Assembly (NCBI GenBank): GCA_035569495.1 | Contig: DATMMX010000012.1 | Span: 62,001 to 126,000 of the forward strand | Length of the DNA: 64,000 nucleotides | Reading direction: 5' to 3' | From: DASRDZ01 sp035569495 | GTDB taxonomy: Bacteria; Chloroflexota; Dormibacteria; Aeolococcales; Aeolococcaceae | In this document: one piece after another, positions 26,597 to 35,477 of the stretch | Layout of the letters: each line of letters starts with the position of its first letter | How positions within the stretch are numbered: the stretch's first letter is position 1 | Program-made: the position numbers and the translations under genes | Notes under the pieces: model-generated | Seen by the model: only the letters and a program-made list of their open reading frames with translations | Database searches by the model: none | What the model was told of the DNA's origin: nothing

Positions 26597-28102
26597 ATGC
26601 CCGATGCCGTCCTGCTCAGCGTCGTGGTCCCCACGCGCAACGAGGCGGGCAACGTCGGCCCCCTGGTCGACCGCCTGTTCGGCGTGCTCCAGGGTGTCGA
26701 CGCCGAGCTCTGCTTCGTCGACGACAGCGACGACGAGACCCCGGCCCTGCTGGAGCGCCTGATGGCGGCGCATCCGGGACGGGTGCGCTGCAGGTTCCGC
26801 AGCGGCGACGAGCGCGCCGGGGGGCTGAGTACCGCCGTGGTGGCGGGGCTGCGCATGGCGGCCGGGCGCTACGTGTGCGTCATGGACGCCGATCTGCAGC
26901 ACCCCCCCGAGACCATCCGCGACATGCTCGACGAGGCCCAGCGGGGCGCCGACCTGGTGGTCGGCTCGCGCTACGTGGCCGGCGGCTCGACGGGCGGGCT
27001 CGACGGGACGGCGCGGCGGGTGGTGTCGCGCGGGGCGACCCGGGTGGCCCAGGTGCTGTTCAGCGAGGCGCGGCAGACCGCCGATCCCCTGTCCGGCTTC
27101 TTCCTCTGCCGCCGCGCCCTGCTCGACGGCATCGAGTTCCGGCCGGTGGGCTTCAAGATCCTGCTGGAGTTGCTGGTCTGCGTGCCGGGGATCGAGGTGC
27201 GCGACGTGCCGCTGCGCTTCCAGCCGCGTTCGGCGGGAGAGAGCAAGGCGTCGATGGGCCAGGGACTCCTCTATCTGCGCCACCTGCGCTCGCTGTTCGT
27301 CGACGTGCGCGGCTCGGCGCGGCCGTGGAAGTTCGCCCTGGTCGGCCTGAGCGGCATGGCCGTGTTCCTGCCGCTGCTGTGGCTGCTGACGGTGTACGCC
27401 GGGATCCGCCCGCTGGTCGCCTTCGTGCCCGCGTTCGTGCTCTCGGTGGCCTGGAACACCACGCTCAACCGGATGTGGACCTTCGCCGACCGGCGCCGCC
27501 GCGCGGCGGGCGAGGGCCCCTGGCGCTACCTGCGCGGCACGTTGCTGTCCGGCCTGCTGGTGTACTCCACGTTCACCCTGCTCTTCGTGCGCGGGCTGCA
27601 CGAGATGGTCGCCGCGGTGCTGGCCACGCTGGTCGGCATGGTGGCCAACTTCGTGGTCAACAACGCCAACGTGCGCAGCGCGCCCGCGGTGTGGGGACGG
27701 CTGGCCATGGACCGCGGGGTGCAGGCCTCGCTGGCGCGGCTGGCCGAGCAGGTCGGCGCGGATCGGGCGTACCTGCTCCCGGCGGAGCGCGGCGGCCCCT
27801 CGCCGGCGGGCGTGCCCGCGGAGCTGCTCGACCGGGTGGTCAGGCTGGCCCGGCCTGCGGCCTGGACCGAGGCGCCGTCGCACCGTCCCCAGCGGCGGAC
27901 CAACATCGAGTCGACCTCATTGCTGCTGGTCCCCGCGGTGCGCGACGGCAAGGCGGTGGCGGTGGTGGTCTGCGAGCGGCGGGCACCGCGCGGGTTCCTG
28001 CCCGAGGCGCTGGAGACGGCGACCCGGGCGGTCGATGCGCTGGCCTCGCAGCTGGTCGCCGAGCCCTCGGTCGTGGGGGCGGTGGCGCCGGCTCAGGTGT
28101 AG
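26597..28102 (+). CDS. GT2 glycosyltransferase (DPM1-like) fused to GtrA-type membrane domain
   Basis: A 501-residue protein in three parts. Residues 1-225 are a family-2 polyprenyl-phosphate sugar transferase (SVVVPTRNEAGNV, CFVDDSDDET, DxD at 97-99 in MDADLQHPPE). Residues about 245-370 are a GtrA-like domain of four spans (FALVGLSGMAVFLPLLWLLT, AWNTTLNRMWTFADRRR). Residues about 375-501 are a cytosolic region with a GAF-like look (AYLLPAER, SLLLVPAVRDGKAVAVVVCE). The first two parts are known to make and flip polyprenyl-linked sugars for wall polymers or glycoproteins. The last part is unusual and unassigned. Its stop overlaps the convergent sppA by 10 bases. Confidence 0.85.
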   Translation: MPDAVLLSVVVPTRNEAGNVGPLVDRLFGVLQGVDAELCFVDDSDDETPALLERLMAAHPGRVRCRFRSGDERAGGLSTAVVAGLRMAAGRYVCVMDADLQHPPETIRDMLDEAQRGADLVVGSRYVAGGSTGGLDGTARRVVSRGATRVAQVLFSEARQTADPLSGFFLCRRALLDGIEFRPVGFKILLELLVCVPGIEVRDVPLRFQPRSAGESKASMGQGLLYLRHLRSLFVDVRGSARPWKFALVGLSGMAVFLPLLWLLTVYAGIRPLVAFVPAFVLSVAWNTTLNRMWTFADRRRRAAGEGPWRYLRGTLLSGLLVYSTFTLLFVRGLHEMVAAVLATLVGMVANFVVNNANVRSAPAVWGRLAMDRGVQASLARLAEQVGADRAYLLPAERGGPSPAGVPAELLDRVVRLARPAAWTEAPSHRPQRRTNIESTSLLLVPAVRDGKAVAVVVCERRAPRGFLPEALETATRAVDALASQLVAEPSVVGAVAPAQV

Positions 28103-28944
28103 AGGCGCGGGTGGCGGCTCTGGCCCTCCAGCTCGGCGAGCCAGCGGCTGGACGGCGGCCCCATGCCCGCGCCGGGCATGCCGAGACGCTGCAGCAGGGA
28201 GCGCTTGGGGCCGAGGCGGACGATGCGGCGGTGCGGCAGGCCGGCGAGCTGCTGGGCCTCCTTGAGCGCCTCCTCCTCGTCCGCGAGGGCGTCGACCAGG
28301 TTGAGCTCGACGGCGCGGTCGGCGAGCCAGACCTCCCCGGTGGTGACCCTTTGCAGGCCCTGGTCGTCGAAGCCGCGGGCCTGGCGGACGGCGTCGGTGA
28401 AGTGCCGGAACATGCCGTCGACCAGCTCGCGCTCCTTGGCCCGGTCCTCGTCGGTGGGCTCGCGCCAGGGGGCGCCGAGGTCCTTGAACTGGCCGGTCTT
28501 GGTGACCACGACGTGGGCGCCGAGGCGGCGGAGCAGGCCGCTGACCACCGGCCGGACGCTGATCACCCCGATCGAGCCCACGATGGCGGCGGGGAAGGCG
28601 AGGATGCGGGTGGCCCCGCAGGCGGCGAAGTAGCTGCCCGAGGCGCCGACGCTGCGGATCCAGGCGACCACCGGCTTGCGCTCGGCGAGGCGGGCGACGG
28701 CGCGGTAGAGGGTCTCGCTGGCCACCGCGTCGCCACCGGGCGAGGCGATGTCGAGGAGCACGGCGCGGATGTGGCCGTCCTCGCGGGCGCGGTCGAGGGA
28801 CTTGACCACGTCGCCGGTCTTCATCGCGCCGCCGATCACGCCGCGCAGCGGGATGACCGCGATGCGGCGGCGGTCGAGCAGGGCGGCGGCGCGTTGGGTC
28901 AGGTTCTTGTGGTCGTCGTCAGGCATGGCGGTCGTGTCGGGCAT
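28093..28944 (-). CDS. sppA: Signal peptide peptidase SppA-like S49 protease
   Basis: A 283-residue S49 serine protease of the short SppA form. The Ser/Lys dyad is predicted as S102 in GASGSYFAAC and K154 in TGQFKDLGAPWREPT. The oxyanion loop SPGGDAV and the VGSIGVISVRP segment are present. No strong N-terminal membrane span is seen, so it may be cytosolic or peripheral. The family degrades cleaved signal peptides or misfolded membrane segments. It overlaps the glycosyltransferase tail-to-tail and is divergent from a tiny membrane protein. Confidence 0.9.
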   Translation of the reverse strand: MPDTTAMPDDDHKNLTQRAAALLDRRRIAVIPLRGVIGGAMKTGDVVKSLDRAREDGHIRAVLLDIASPGGDAVASETLYRAVARLAERKPVVAWIRSVGASGSYFAACGATRILAFPAAIVGSIGVISVRPVVSGLLRRLGAHVVVTKTGQFKDLGAPWREPTDEDRAKERELVDGMFRHFTDAVRQARGFDDQGLQRVTTGEVWLADRAVELNLVDALADEEEALKEAQQLAGLPHRRIVRLGPKRSLLQRLGMPGAGMGPPSSRWLAELEGQSRHPRLYT

Positions 28945-29051
28945 CGTAGCGGCGCGGTTCGCCTCGCCGTGACCGGACCGTGAGCGTCTCGGCGGGGAAC
29001 CGTGCGACGTTCAGGTGGGCTTCCTAACCGTGCGATGCCTACCCTGGGGGC

Positions 29052-29201
29052 ATGCGGCTGGTGCACAACGAGATCGAGGAGCCTGACGCGCCCGCCGCTG
29101 CGTGGGCGCGGGCGGGCGTGGTGCTGACCGCCGTGGCCACCGTGGCCCTGGCGGTGGCGCTGATGGTGGTCGTGGTGCGGGCGACGCTGGCGGGGCGCTG
29201 A
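29052..29201 (+). CDS. Single-span membrane protein, 49 residues
   Basis: MRLVHNEIEEPDAPAAAWAR is followed by a strong hydrophobic helix (AGVVLTAVATVALAVALMVV) and a short basic end, RATLAGR. It has no known family. The acidic cytosolic start and positive-outside end suggest an N-in single-pass protein. Support comes only from codon pattern, the helix and its fit between the divergent sppA and the convergent dnaE2. Confidence 0.45.
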   Translation: MRLVHNEIEEPDAPAAAWARAGVVLTAVATVALAVALMVVVVRATLAGR

Positions 29202-29209
29202 GCGGGTTT

Positions 29210-32200
29210 CTAGCGGTAGTCGTGGGAGCCGGGGAGCTCGTCGACCGGCGGGGTGACGTGGCCGTCGCCGTCGAGGGCCCTGACCTGCTCGACCAGCAGG
29301 TTGAGCCGTCCCCCCTCGGCCTCGATGACCCCGTCGACCAGCAGCAGCGGGTGGAAGTTGGCCACGTTGCGCACCCGCTGATACACCTTGGGACGCAGCA
29401 CCAGGTCGAGGTGGCCGCCCTCGTCGGCGAGGGTGAAGAAGCGGAACCCGCTCGCCGATGACGGCGCCTGGCGGACGATCACCAGCCCCGCGACGCGGGT
29501 GCGCTGCTTGTCCTGGAGGTCGTGCGCCCTGGCCAGCGGAGTGCAGCCGAGCTCGTCGAGGCGGTGGCGGAGGAAGGCGAGCAGGTGCGGCCCGGTGCTC
29601 AGCTCGCTGAGCCGGTACTCCGCGGCGACGCGCTCGCGCTCGTCCAGCTCGGGCAGCGGCGGCGCGGGCGCGGGGGCGTCGAGCAGTGTGGGCTGCCGCT
29701 CCTCGGGCAGCTTGGTGCCGCGGGGCTTTGCCAGACCGCGGCCCCGGGGCGGGGCAGACTGCGGACCAGCGCGAAGCCCCGCACCCAACGAAGCCCGGGC
29801 TGCCCGCGGCGGCAATGAATCCTCCACCTCCCGCAACTCCCACAACAGCTCCCTCCTGGTCTTCCCCCCAGCCACCGCATCGAACGCCCCCACCATCACC
29901 AGGTTCTCCATCGCCGGCCGCTGCAACCGCGTCGCCCTCCAGAACTCCGCGGTGGACCCATTCGCCCCCGCCAGCACCGCCTCCTCACACACCGCCCGCC
30001 CCGTCGGCCCCAACCCCCGCACGTAGTTGAACCCCAGCCGCACCGCATGCGCCTGCTCCCTCCCCCCAACCACCGCCCGCTGCGCCGCCCGCTCCCCCAC
30101 CGTTCGCGACCGGTCGCCGGCCGGCTCCAACGTGCAGCGCGCACGACTCCGCGTCACGTCCACCGGCAGCGTCCGCACCCCGTGCCGCTTGCCGTCCTCC
30201 ACCAGCACGGAGGGATGGTAGAACCCCATCGGCTGCGCATTGAGCAGCGCGCAGAGCCAGTGCGCCGGATGCTCCAGCTTCAACCACGCCGTCTCGTACG
30301 CCGTGCGCGCGAACGCCGCCGCGTGGCTCTTGCAGAACCCGAACTGGGCGAACCCCGCCGCCGCGCTGAAGATCTGCTCCGCGGTCGCCTCGTCGAGCCC
30401 CGGGCCCATGCAGCGCTGCACGAACTCGTCGTGCAGCGACTGCATCTCCACGCGCGACCGGTGCCGGTTCATCGCCCGCCGGAAGCGGTCCGCCTCGCCG
30501 GGCGTGTACCCGGCCACCTCCATGACGATGCGCAGGATCTGCTCCTGGTAGAGGATGACCCCGCGAGTTTCCGCCAATATCGGCTCCAACGACGGGTGCG
30601 CGTAGGTCACCGGCTCCAGCCCCTGCCGCCGCCGCAGGTACGGGTTCACCGCGTTGCCCTGGATCGGCCCCGGCCGGATGATCGCCACCTGGACGATGAG
30701 GTCGTTGAACTCGCGTGGCTGCGACTGGTACAGCGACTGCTGCTGCGCCCGTGACTCGATCTGGAACAGCCCGATGGTGTCGGGCGCGCAGATCATGTCG
30801 TAGACGCGCGCGTCGTCGAGCGGCAGCGCGTCGAGGTCGGGCCTGACGCCGTGGGTCTGCTCGACCAGCTCCAGGCATTCGTGGATGACGCTGAGCGTGC
30901 GCAGCCCGAGCAGGTCCATCTTGATCAGCCCGAGGTCCTCGACGTCGTCCTTGTCGAACTGCACCACGACGCGGCCGGGCATGGTGGCGCGCTCCACCGG
31001 CGCCACCTCGACCAGCGGGCGCCCGGTGACCAGCATGCCGCCGACGTGGATGCCGAGATGCCGCGGTGTGCCCTCGATGGCGTGCAGCACCTCCTTGAAC
31101 TGCTCCCACGGCAGCGCGTGCCGGTGCGTCGCCCTGTCCAGTCCGGCGGCGGTGAGCGCGTCGTCGACGGTGCCCTCGTACCAGCCGTTGACCGACTTGG
31201 CCAGCCGGTCGACGATGGTCTCGGGAAAGCCCATCGCCGCGCCGACCTGGCGGATCGCCATGCGCGGCCGGTAGGTGACCACGTTGGCGACCATGCCGGT
31301 GCGCTCCTCGCCGTACTTGTCGTAGACGTAGCGCAGCACCTGCTCGCGGTGGTCGGTGCTGAAGTCGATGTCGATGTCGGGCGTGCCCGTGTACTCCTCG
31401 TGGAGGAAGCGCTCGAAGAGCAGGTTGTGCTCGACGGGGTCGACACGGGTGACGCCCAGCAGGTAGGCGACGATGCTGTCGGCGGCGCTGCCCCTCCCCT
31501 GCCCGGGGATGCCCTGCTCGCGGGCGAATCGCATGATGTCCCAGGTGATCAGGAAGAACTCGGCGAGGCCGGTCTTCTCGATCACCTCCAGCTCGCGCTG
31601 CAGCCGCGCGGCGACCTCGCGGGTGACCGGGTGGTACCGGCGCGGCACCGCGTCGTGGCACAGCTTGTAGAGCAGCGAGAACGGGGTTTCCCCTGGTGGC
31701 ACGGGGAATCCGGGGAAGCGCACGTCGCTGAAGTCGAGCGACACGTGGCATCGCGCGGCCATCTCGGCGGCGCCCTCGAAGGCGTGCGGGTACCTGTCGA
31801 GCAGCTCGCGCAGCTCGTGTTCCGACTTGATACGGTGCTGGGTGTTGGCCAGGAGCAGGCCGTGCGCGCTGGCGCCGTCGAGGGTGGTGCGGTGCCTGAT
31901 GGCGGTGAGCACGTCGAGCAGCGACTTGCTGCCAGGTGTGGCATGAACCGGCAGGTTGGTGGCCACCAGGCGCACCCCGCAGCGCTCGGCGAGCAGCGCG
32001 GTCTCGCCGGCCAGCCAGGTGTCGGCCGGGTGGAGGTGGTGGCTGAGCAGCAGGCCGACGTTGCCGGCGCCGAACGCCTCGCGCAGGCGGTCGAGGTGGC
32101 GCCGGGCGACCCGGTCCTCGCCGGCGAGCAGGGCGTCGGTGATGGCGCTCTGGCGGCCGCCGGCGAGGACCAGGCAGCCCCGCAGCTCCTGGGGGTCGAC

Positions 32201-32701
32201 GCGCGCGGGTGGGCCCTGGGGCAGCTCTCTCGTGGACGGCAGCCCGGGCCAGCCCTCGGGGAACGGGCCGGCGGTGGGGCGCAGTGAGAGCGGCCGTGCC
32301 GGCGGCGGTTCGAACTGCCTGCGGCGGTGCGGCAGCTTCAGGTTCGGGTCAGGGTTGTCCGCATCTCCGAAGAGGTCGAGCAGCGGGTGGGCCTTGTCGC
32401 CGGCGAGCTGGGCGGCGCTGATGGCGCGCGAGAGGTTGCGGTAGCCCTCGATGCCGGCGGCGAGCAGGCGGAGGCGATCGCCGTCGGGGAGGTCGAGCTC
32501 GGCGCCGACGACGGGGTGGACGCCCTCCTGCCTGGCCGCCTGGATCAGCTCGACGGCGCCGTAGAGGCCGTTGCGGTCGCAGAGGCCGAGGGCGGGCATG
32601 CCCAGGGCGGCGGCGGTGCGCACCAGCTCGGCGGGCGAGGAGGCGCCCTCCAGGAAGGAGCAATGCGAGCGGGCGGCCAGCTCCGCCCACCCGCTTGACA
32701 T
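29210..32701 (-). CDS. dnaE2: Error-prone DNA polymerase III alpha subunit DnaE2 (ImuC)
   Basis: A 1163-residue C-family polymerase. The N-terminal PHP domain starts AARSHCSFLEGASSPAELVR. The catalytic palm includes PDIDIDFSTDHREQVLRYVY, which supplies the aspartates, and GQGRGSAADSIVAYLLGVT lies just before it. The fingers include YQEQILRIVMEVAGYTPGEADRFRRAM, and an OB-fold follows near the end (TRVAGLVIVRQAPSSASGF). The ATG at 32701 is used; an upstream in-frame start adds residues without homology. With ImuA and ImuB it carries out mutagenic translesion synthesis after DNA damage. It follows the small DUF6504-like gene after 197 bases of GC-rich sequence, and no SOS box was found in that gap. 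Confidence 0.95.
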   Translation of the reverse strand: MSSGWAELAARSHCSFLEGASSPAELVRTAAALGMPALGLCDRNGLYGAVELIQAARQEGVHPVVGAELDLPDGDRLRLLAAGIEGYRNLSRAISAAQLAGDKAHPLLDLFGDADNPDPNLKLPHRRRQFEPPPARPLSLRPTAGPFPEGWPGLPSTRELPQGPPARVDPQELRGCLVLAGGRQSAITDALLAGEDRVARRHLDRLREAFGAGNVGLLLSHHLHPADTWLAGETALLAERCGVRLVATNLPVHATPGSKSLLDVLTAIRHRTTLDGASAHGLLLANTQHRIKSEHELRELLDRYPHAFEGAAEMAARCHVSLDFSDVRFPGFPVPPGETPFSLLYKLCHDAVPRRYHPVTREVAARLQRELEVIEKTGLAEFFLITWDIMRFAREQGIPGQGRGSAADSIVAYLLGVTRVDPVEHNLLFERFLHEEYTGTPDIDIDFSTDHREQVLRYVYDKYGEERTGMVANVVTYRPRMAIRQVGAAMGFPETIVDRLAKSVNGWYEGTVDDALTAAGLDRATHRHALPWEQFKEVLHAIEGTPRHLGIHVGGMLVTGRPLVEVAPVERATMPGRVVVQFDKDDVEDLGLIKMDLLGLRTLSVIHECLELVEQTHGVRPDLDALPLDDARVYDMICAPDTIGLFQIESRAQQQSLYQSQPREFNDLIVQVAIIRPGPIQGNAVNPYLRRRQGLEPVTYAHPSLEPILAETRGVILYQEQILRIVMEVAGYTPGEADRFRRAMNRHRSRVEMQSLHDEFVQRCMGPGLDEATAEQIFSAAAGFAQFGFCKSHAAAFARTAYETAWLKLEHPAHWLCALLNAQPMGFYHPSVLVEDGKRHGVRTLPVDVTRSRARCTLEPAGDRSRTVGERAAQRAVVGGREQAHAVRLGFNYVRGLGPTGRAVCEEAVLAGANGSTAEFWRATRLQRPAMENLVMVGAFDAVAGGKTRRELLWELREVEDSLPPRAARASLGAGLRAGPQSAPPRGRGLAKPRGTKLPEERQPTLLDAPAPAPPLPELDERERVAAEYRLSELSTGPHLLAFLRHRLDELGCTPLARAHDLQDKQRTRVAGLVIVRQAPSSASGFRFFTLADEGGHLDLVLRPKVYQRVRNVANFHPLLLVDGVIEAEGGRLNLLVEQVRALDGDGHVTPPVDELPGSHDYR

Positions 32702-32898
32702 CACCACTACCTTGTGTAGTAGTCTTCCGTGCGTATCAGCCACCGCAGATATCCTGCTCAGACGAGGAAATACCCATCCTTCCCAGCGCCGCTCCCGTCC
32801 CGCCCGCCGGCGGCCCTCCGCCGGCCCCCTCCCATGGCGGGGGAATCCGCCGCCGGCTCACGGCGGGGGCGGCGCACCTCGCCGGCTCCATCCTGGGC
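32702..32898. other. GC-hairpin spacer before dnaE2
   Basis: This 197-base non-coding spacer holds two stable hairpins: an 8-bp perfect stem with a 4-base loop at 32806-32825 (GCCGGCGG/CCGCCGGC) and a 6-bp stem at 32850-32866 (CCGCCG/CGGCGG). Neither is followed by a T run on the minus strand. A 5-bp inverted repeat, ACTAC-N5-GTAGT (32706-32720), lies just before the dnaE2 ATG. The hairpins could weaken read-through from imuB into dnaE2. Confidence 0.35.
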
Positions 32899-33147
32899 TC
32901 AGTCATAGCGGCGGGCCAGGTGCCACGCGTCCGTCTCCAGGTCGTGGTACAGCTCGACGCAGTCGCCGCTGCGCACCAGGCAGCGCCGGTAGTCGCGGCG
33001 CACCGGCTCGCGCCACCAGTCGATCTCCACCAGCCAGCGGTTGAGGGTGCGGGTCACCACCCGCCACCCCTCGGGCAGGCGCAGGGCCTCGACCCGCCCG
33101 TCCCCACCCAGGCGCACCTCCACGGGGAGGTCGAACAGCTCGGTCAC
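32899..33147 (-). CDS. Small DUF6504-like protein of the mutasome cassette
   Basis: An 82-residue protein starting with a GTG that overlaps the imuB stop by GTGA. It has a beta-rich pattern (VEVRLGGDGRVEALRLPEGW, WLVEIDWWREPVRRDYRRCL, GDCVELYHDLETDAWHLARR). Proteins of this size and look occur beside imuB or dnaE2 in many actinobacteria as DUF6504, and their role in lesion bypass is unknown. The family name is from memory of the pattern. Confidence 0.6.
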   Translation of the reverse strand: MTELFDLPVEVRLGGDGRVEALRLPEGWRVVTRTLNRWLVEIDWWREPVRRDYRRCLVRSGDCVELYHDLETDAWHLARRYD

Positions 33148-34349
33148 GGCCGCGCCCCCGCCGCGTCCCACGCACCGCGCCGCTCCGGCAGGTCGCCGGG
33201 GTCGAGGGCCTGGCGCGGCTGGAGCACGCTGTCCCTGCCGAAGCGGTCCTGGAGGCGCATCACGCCGCGGAGCACCGCGTCGCGCCGGGCGTCGCCACCG
33301 CTCCACATGTCGAGCTGGCGGCCGCCGCCGCTCTGGAGCTGCCCCGCCTGGAGCCACAGCGCCACCACCGGCGCGCCCGGCCGCGCCTCGCCGAGCAGGC
33401 CGAGCACCGCCGGCCACAGCTCCTCGGCGTTGCCCGCCGCCGCGGGCAGCACGCGGGCGGCCGCGACGGCGCCTCCTCCCTCCTCTTCCATGTGCAGGTC
33501 GAGGGCGCCCGCAGCCAGGGCGGCGGCGTGGAGCCGCGCGCCCAGCGAATCGGTGAGGCGATGGGCGCCGTGGCGCAGCGCTTCGAGGTCTTCGACCGCG
33601 GGGCCCTCGAAGGCGAGCCGCTCGGCCATGGTGCGCGGCGGCGCCCAGGGGTGGACGCCCTCGCCGTCCTGGCCGCGCGCCAGGCGGTGGACGGCCAGCC
33701 CGGCGGGGCCGAACTGCCGCTGCATGTCGGCCAGCGCCAGGCCGGCCACCGCGCCGGCGCAGTCGAGCCCGAGCGCGGCCAGCCGGGAGAGCACGGCGCG
33801 GTCGCCGGGGAGCAGGTGGAGCGGCAGCGGGGCGAGGAAGGCCGCCTCCTCCCCGTCCTTGACCCGGCGCACGTGTCCCGGCGTCCCGGTGCGCGCCGCG
33901 ACGCGGGCGACGAAGCGCGACCCGGCCACCCCGGCGGCGGGCGCCTCGCCCAGCGCGACGGCCAGGGCGCGGGCGGCGGCCACCGCCCAGGCGGTCTCAC
34001 CGGGGTGCCCGGCGTGGCTGCCGCTGAGGTCGGCGAAGGCCTCGTCGTCACCCACCTCGACGGCCGGCGCCACCCCGCAGAGCGCGGTGATCGCCGCCTG
34101 GCGGAGCTGGTCCACCGCCTCCTCGTCGAGGGCGACGAAGACCGCGGCCGGGCAGCGCTGCTGCGCCTCCCGGAGCGGCTGGCCGGCGCGCACCCCGGCG
34201 GCCTCGGCCGCGGCGGAGGCGGCGACCACCGGCAGGCGCAGCTCGGGGGCGCCGCCGATCACCACCGGCTCGGCGCGCAGCTCGGGGTGGCGGCGCCAGG
34301 CGGCGAGCAGGCCGAGGTGGGGGAAGCGGGCACAGAGGACGCGGGGCAC
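33144..34349 (-). CDS. imuB: ImuB, Y-family polymerase-like mutasome subunit
   Basis: A 401-residue DinB-related protein with a GTG start. ImuB is catalytically dead and acts as a hub between the beta clamp, ImuA and DnaE2. The first catalytic Asp of Y-family enzymes is lost here (VLCARFPHL at the start), while an acidic pair remains at VEVGDDEAFADLSG. That pattern fits a non-polymerising ImuB. Helix-hairpin-helix sequence (LPGDRAVLSRLAALGLDCAG) and a little-finger-like C-terminal region follow. It starts 21 bases after imuA. Confidence 0.87.
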   Translation of the reverse strand: MPRVLCARFPHLGLLAAWRRHPELRAEPVVIGGAPELRLPVVAASAAAEAAGVRAGQPLREAQQRCPAAVFVALDEEAVDQLRQAAITALCGVAPAVEVGDDEAFADLSGSHAGHPGETAWAVAAARALAVALGEAPAAGVAGSRFVARVAARTGTPGHVRRVKDGEEAAFLAPLPLHLLPGDRAVLSRLAALGLDCAGAVAGLALADMQRQFGPAGLAVHRLARGQDGEGVHPWAPPRTMAERLAFEGPAVEDLEALRHGAHRLTDSLGARLHAAALAAGALDLHMEEEGGGAVAAARVLPAAAGNAEELWPAVLGLLGEARPGAPVVALWLQAGQLQSGGGRQLDMWSGGDARRDAVLRGVMRLQDRFGRDSVLQPRQALDPGDLPERRGAWDAAGARP

Positions 34350-34370
34350 GCCGTCGTCGCCTCGCCACGC

Positions 34371-35216
34371 CTACCCGGCGAGGGCGGGGAGTTGAGCTCC
34401 CCGGCCCGTCGCGGGCTGAGGCAGGGCCGCCGGGCGCGCCTCCGGCAGGAGCATGGGCAGGCCGACCACGTCGCCCACCGCGTGGGGCCGCGGGTAGCGC
34501 AGCAGCGCGGCGCTGCTCGCCCCCGGCGCGCCCACCTTGCTCTTGAGCACGTCGAGGCGGACGCGCAGGCCGACCACGTCGCCGTGCGCCTCCTGCCAGG
34601 CCAGCGGGGCGCAGCCCAGGGTCAGCGAGGAGGCGTAGGCGAGCGGGGCGGCCAGCGGCGCCGGCGCGGAGAAGCAGACCACCGCCCGGGTCGACCAGGC
34701 CGCCTCGGCGAGCGCGGTGAGCGGGTGCTCCCAGGTCTGCGCCCGGGCGGGCCGCGGCCCCAGGGCGATGCCCACCCAGGGCACCCCGGCGCGGACCAGG
34801 GTGCGGGCCAGGGCCAGGCCCGGCCCCGCGGCGCCGCGCGGCGGGCGCACCACCAGGCAGGAGTGCAGGTCGGCGCCCAGGTCGGCGAGGTAGCCGGCGT
34901 CGAGGGTGCCGGGCAGGTCGACGTAGGCCACCTGCATGGAGCGGCTGGCGATGGCCAGCAGCGCCTGGAGCAGGGTGAGCCGGCCGCTGGCGGCCAGCGC
35001 CGCCCCGTCCGCGCCCCGGGATGCCGCGCCCTGCCCGGCGAGCACCGCGACGCGGCCGAGCGGCAGGCCGCCACCGTCGAGCAGCCGGTCGAGCACCGGC
35101 AGCCCGGTGGCCCAGACGCCGGCGGGCACCGGGTCGCCGCCGCGCCGCACGGCCGCCGCACCGTAGCGGCGCTGCAGTGCGGAGATCGCCTCCGCCAGGG
35201 AGCTGGAGGTAGCCAT
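34371..35216 (-). CDS. imuA: ImuA, RecA-like mutasome subunit with degenerate P-loop
   Basis: A 281-residue RecA-fold protein, first gene of the mutasome operon. The N-terminus matches ImuA (ISALQRRYG, TGLPVLDRLLDGGGLPLGRV). The Walker A region reads ASGRLTLLQALL, with Arg in place of the P-loop Lys, and is preceded by an Ala/Gly-rich insertion, so ATP hydrolysis is doubtful. The later segments VAYVDLPGTLDAGYL and VCFSAPAPLAAPL correspond to the RecA core. The ATG at 35216 is 119 bases from a perfect SOS box. Confidence 0.82.
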   Translation of the reverse strand: MATSSSLAEAISALQRRYGAAAVRRGGDPVPAGVWATGLPVLDRLLDGGGLPLGRVAVLAGQGAASRGADGAALAASGRLTLLQALLAIASRSMQVAYVDLPGTLDAGYLADLGADLHSCLVVRPPRGAAGPGLALARTLVRAGVPWVGIALGPRPARAQTWEHPLTALAEAAWSTRAVVCFSAPAPLAAPLAYASSLTLGCAPLAWQEAHGDVVGLRVRLDVLKSKVGAPGASSAALLRYPRPHAVGDVVGLPMLLPEARPAALPQPATGRGAQLPALAG

Positions 35217-35334
35217 TCATCTCTCCCGCCGCCCGCGTTCGACGCGCGCGCTCGCGGCGGTCCTCTCGACTTGTCCACGTCCGGCCTCGGAGTGGGACTC
35301 GACGGGAGAGTTCGAGGCTGGGGTCATAGTGTAG

Positions 35335-35348
35335 CGAACAGACGTTCG
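35335..35348. promoter_or_regulatory. LexA-type SOS box
   Basis: CGAACAGACGTTCG is a perfect palindrome that matches the Gram-positive/actinobacterial LexA consensus CGAAC-RNRY-GTTYG at every position. It lies 119 bases before imuA and 130 bases before the divergent SDR start. Confidence 0.85.
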
Positions 35349-35477
35349 ATGGGCAATGCCGGGCGCCGCCTCCGCCGGGTCGGCCCGAACACCTCCGCGC
35401 TGGGCGGTGTGGGCGCGTGATTCCGTACCCTGTGCGGCGCTCTCCGCAGCCCGACCCGCCCCCACAGGAGAAGACCT

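Noticed and set aside
29210..32898. A second SOS box in front of dnaE2
   Set aside because: No CGAAC-N4-GTTCG or close variant was found between dnaE2 and the DUF6504-like gene; only a short ACTAC/GTAGT repeat.
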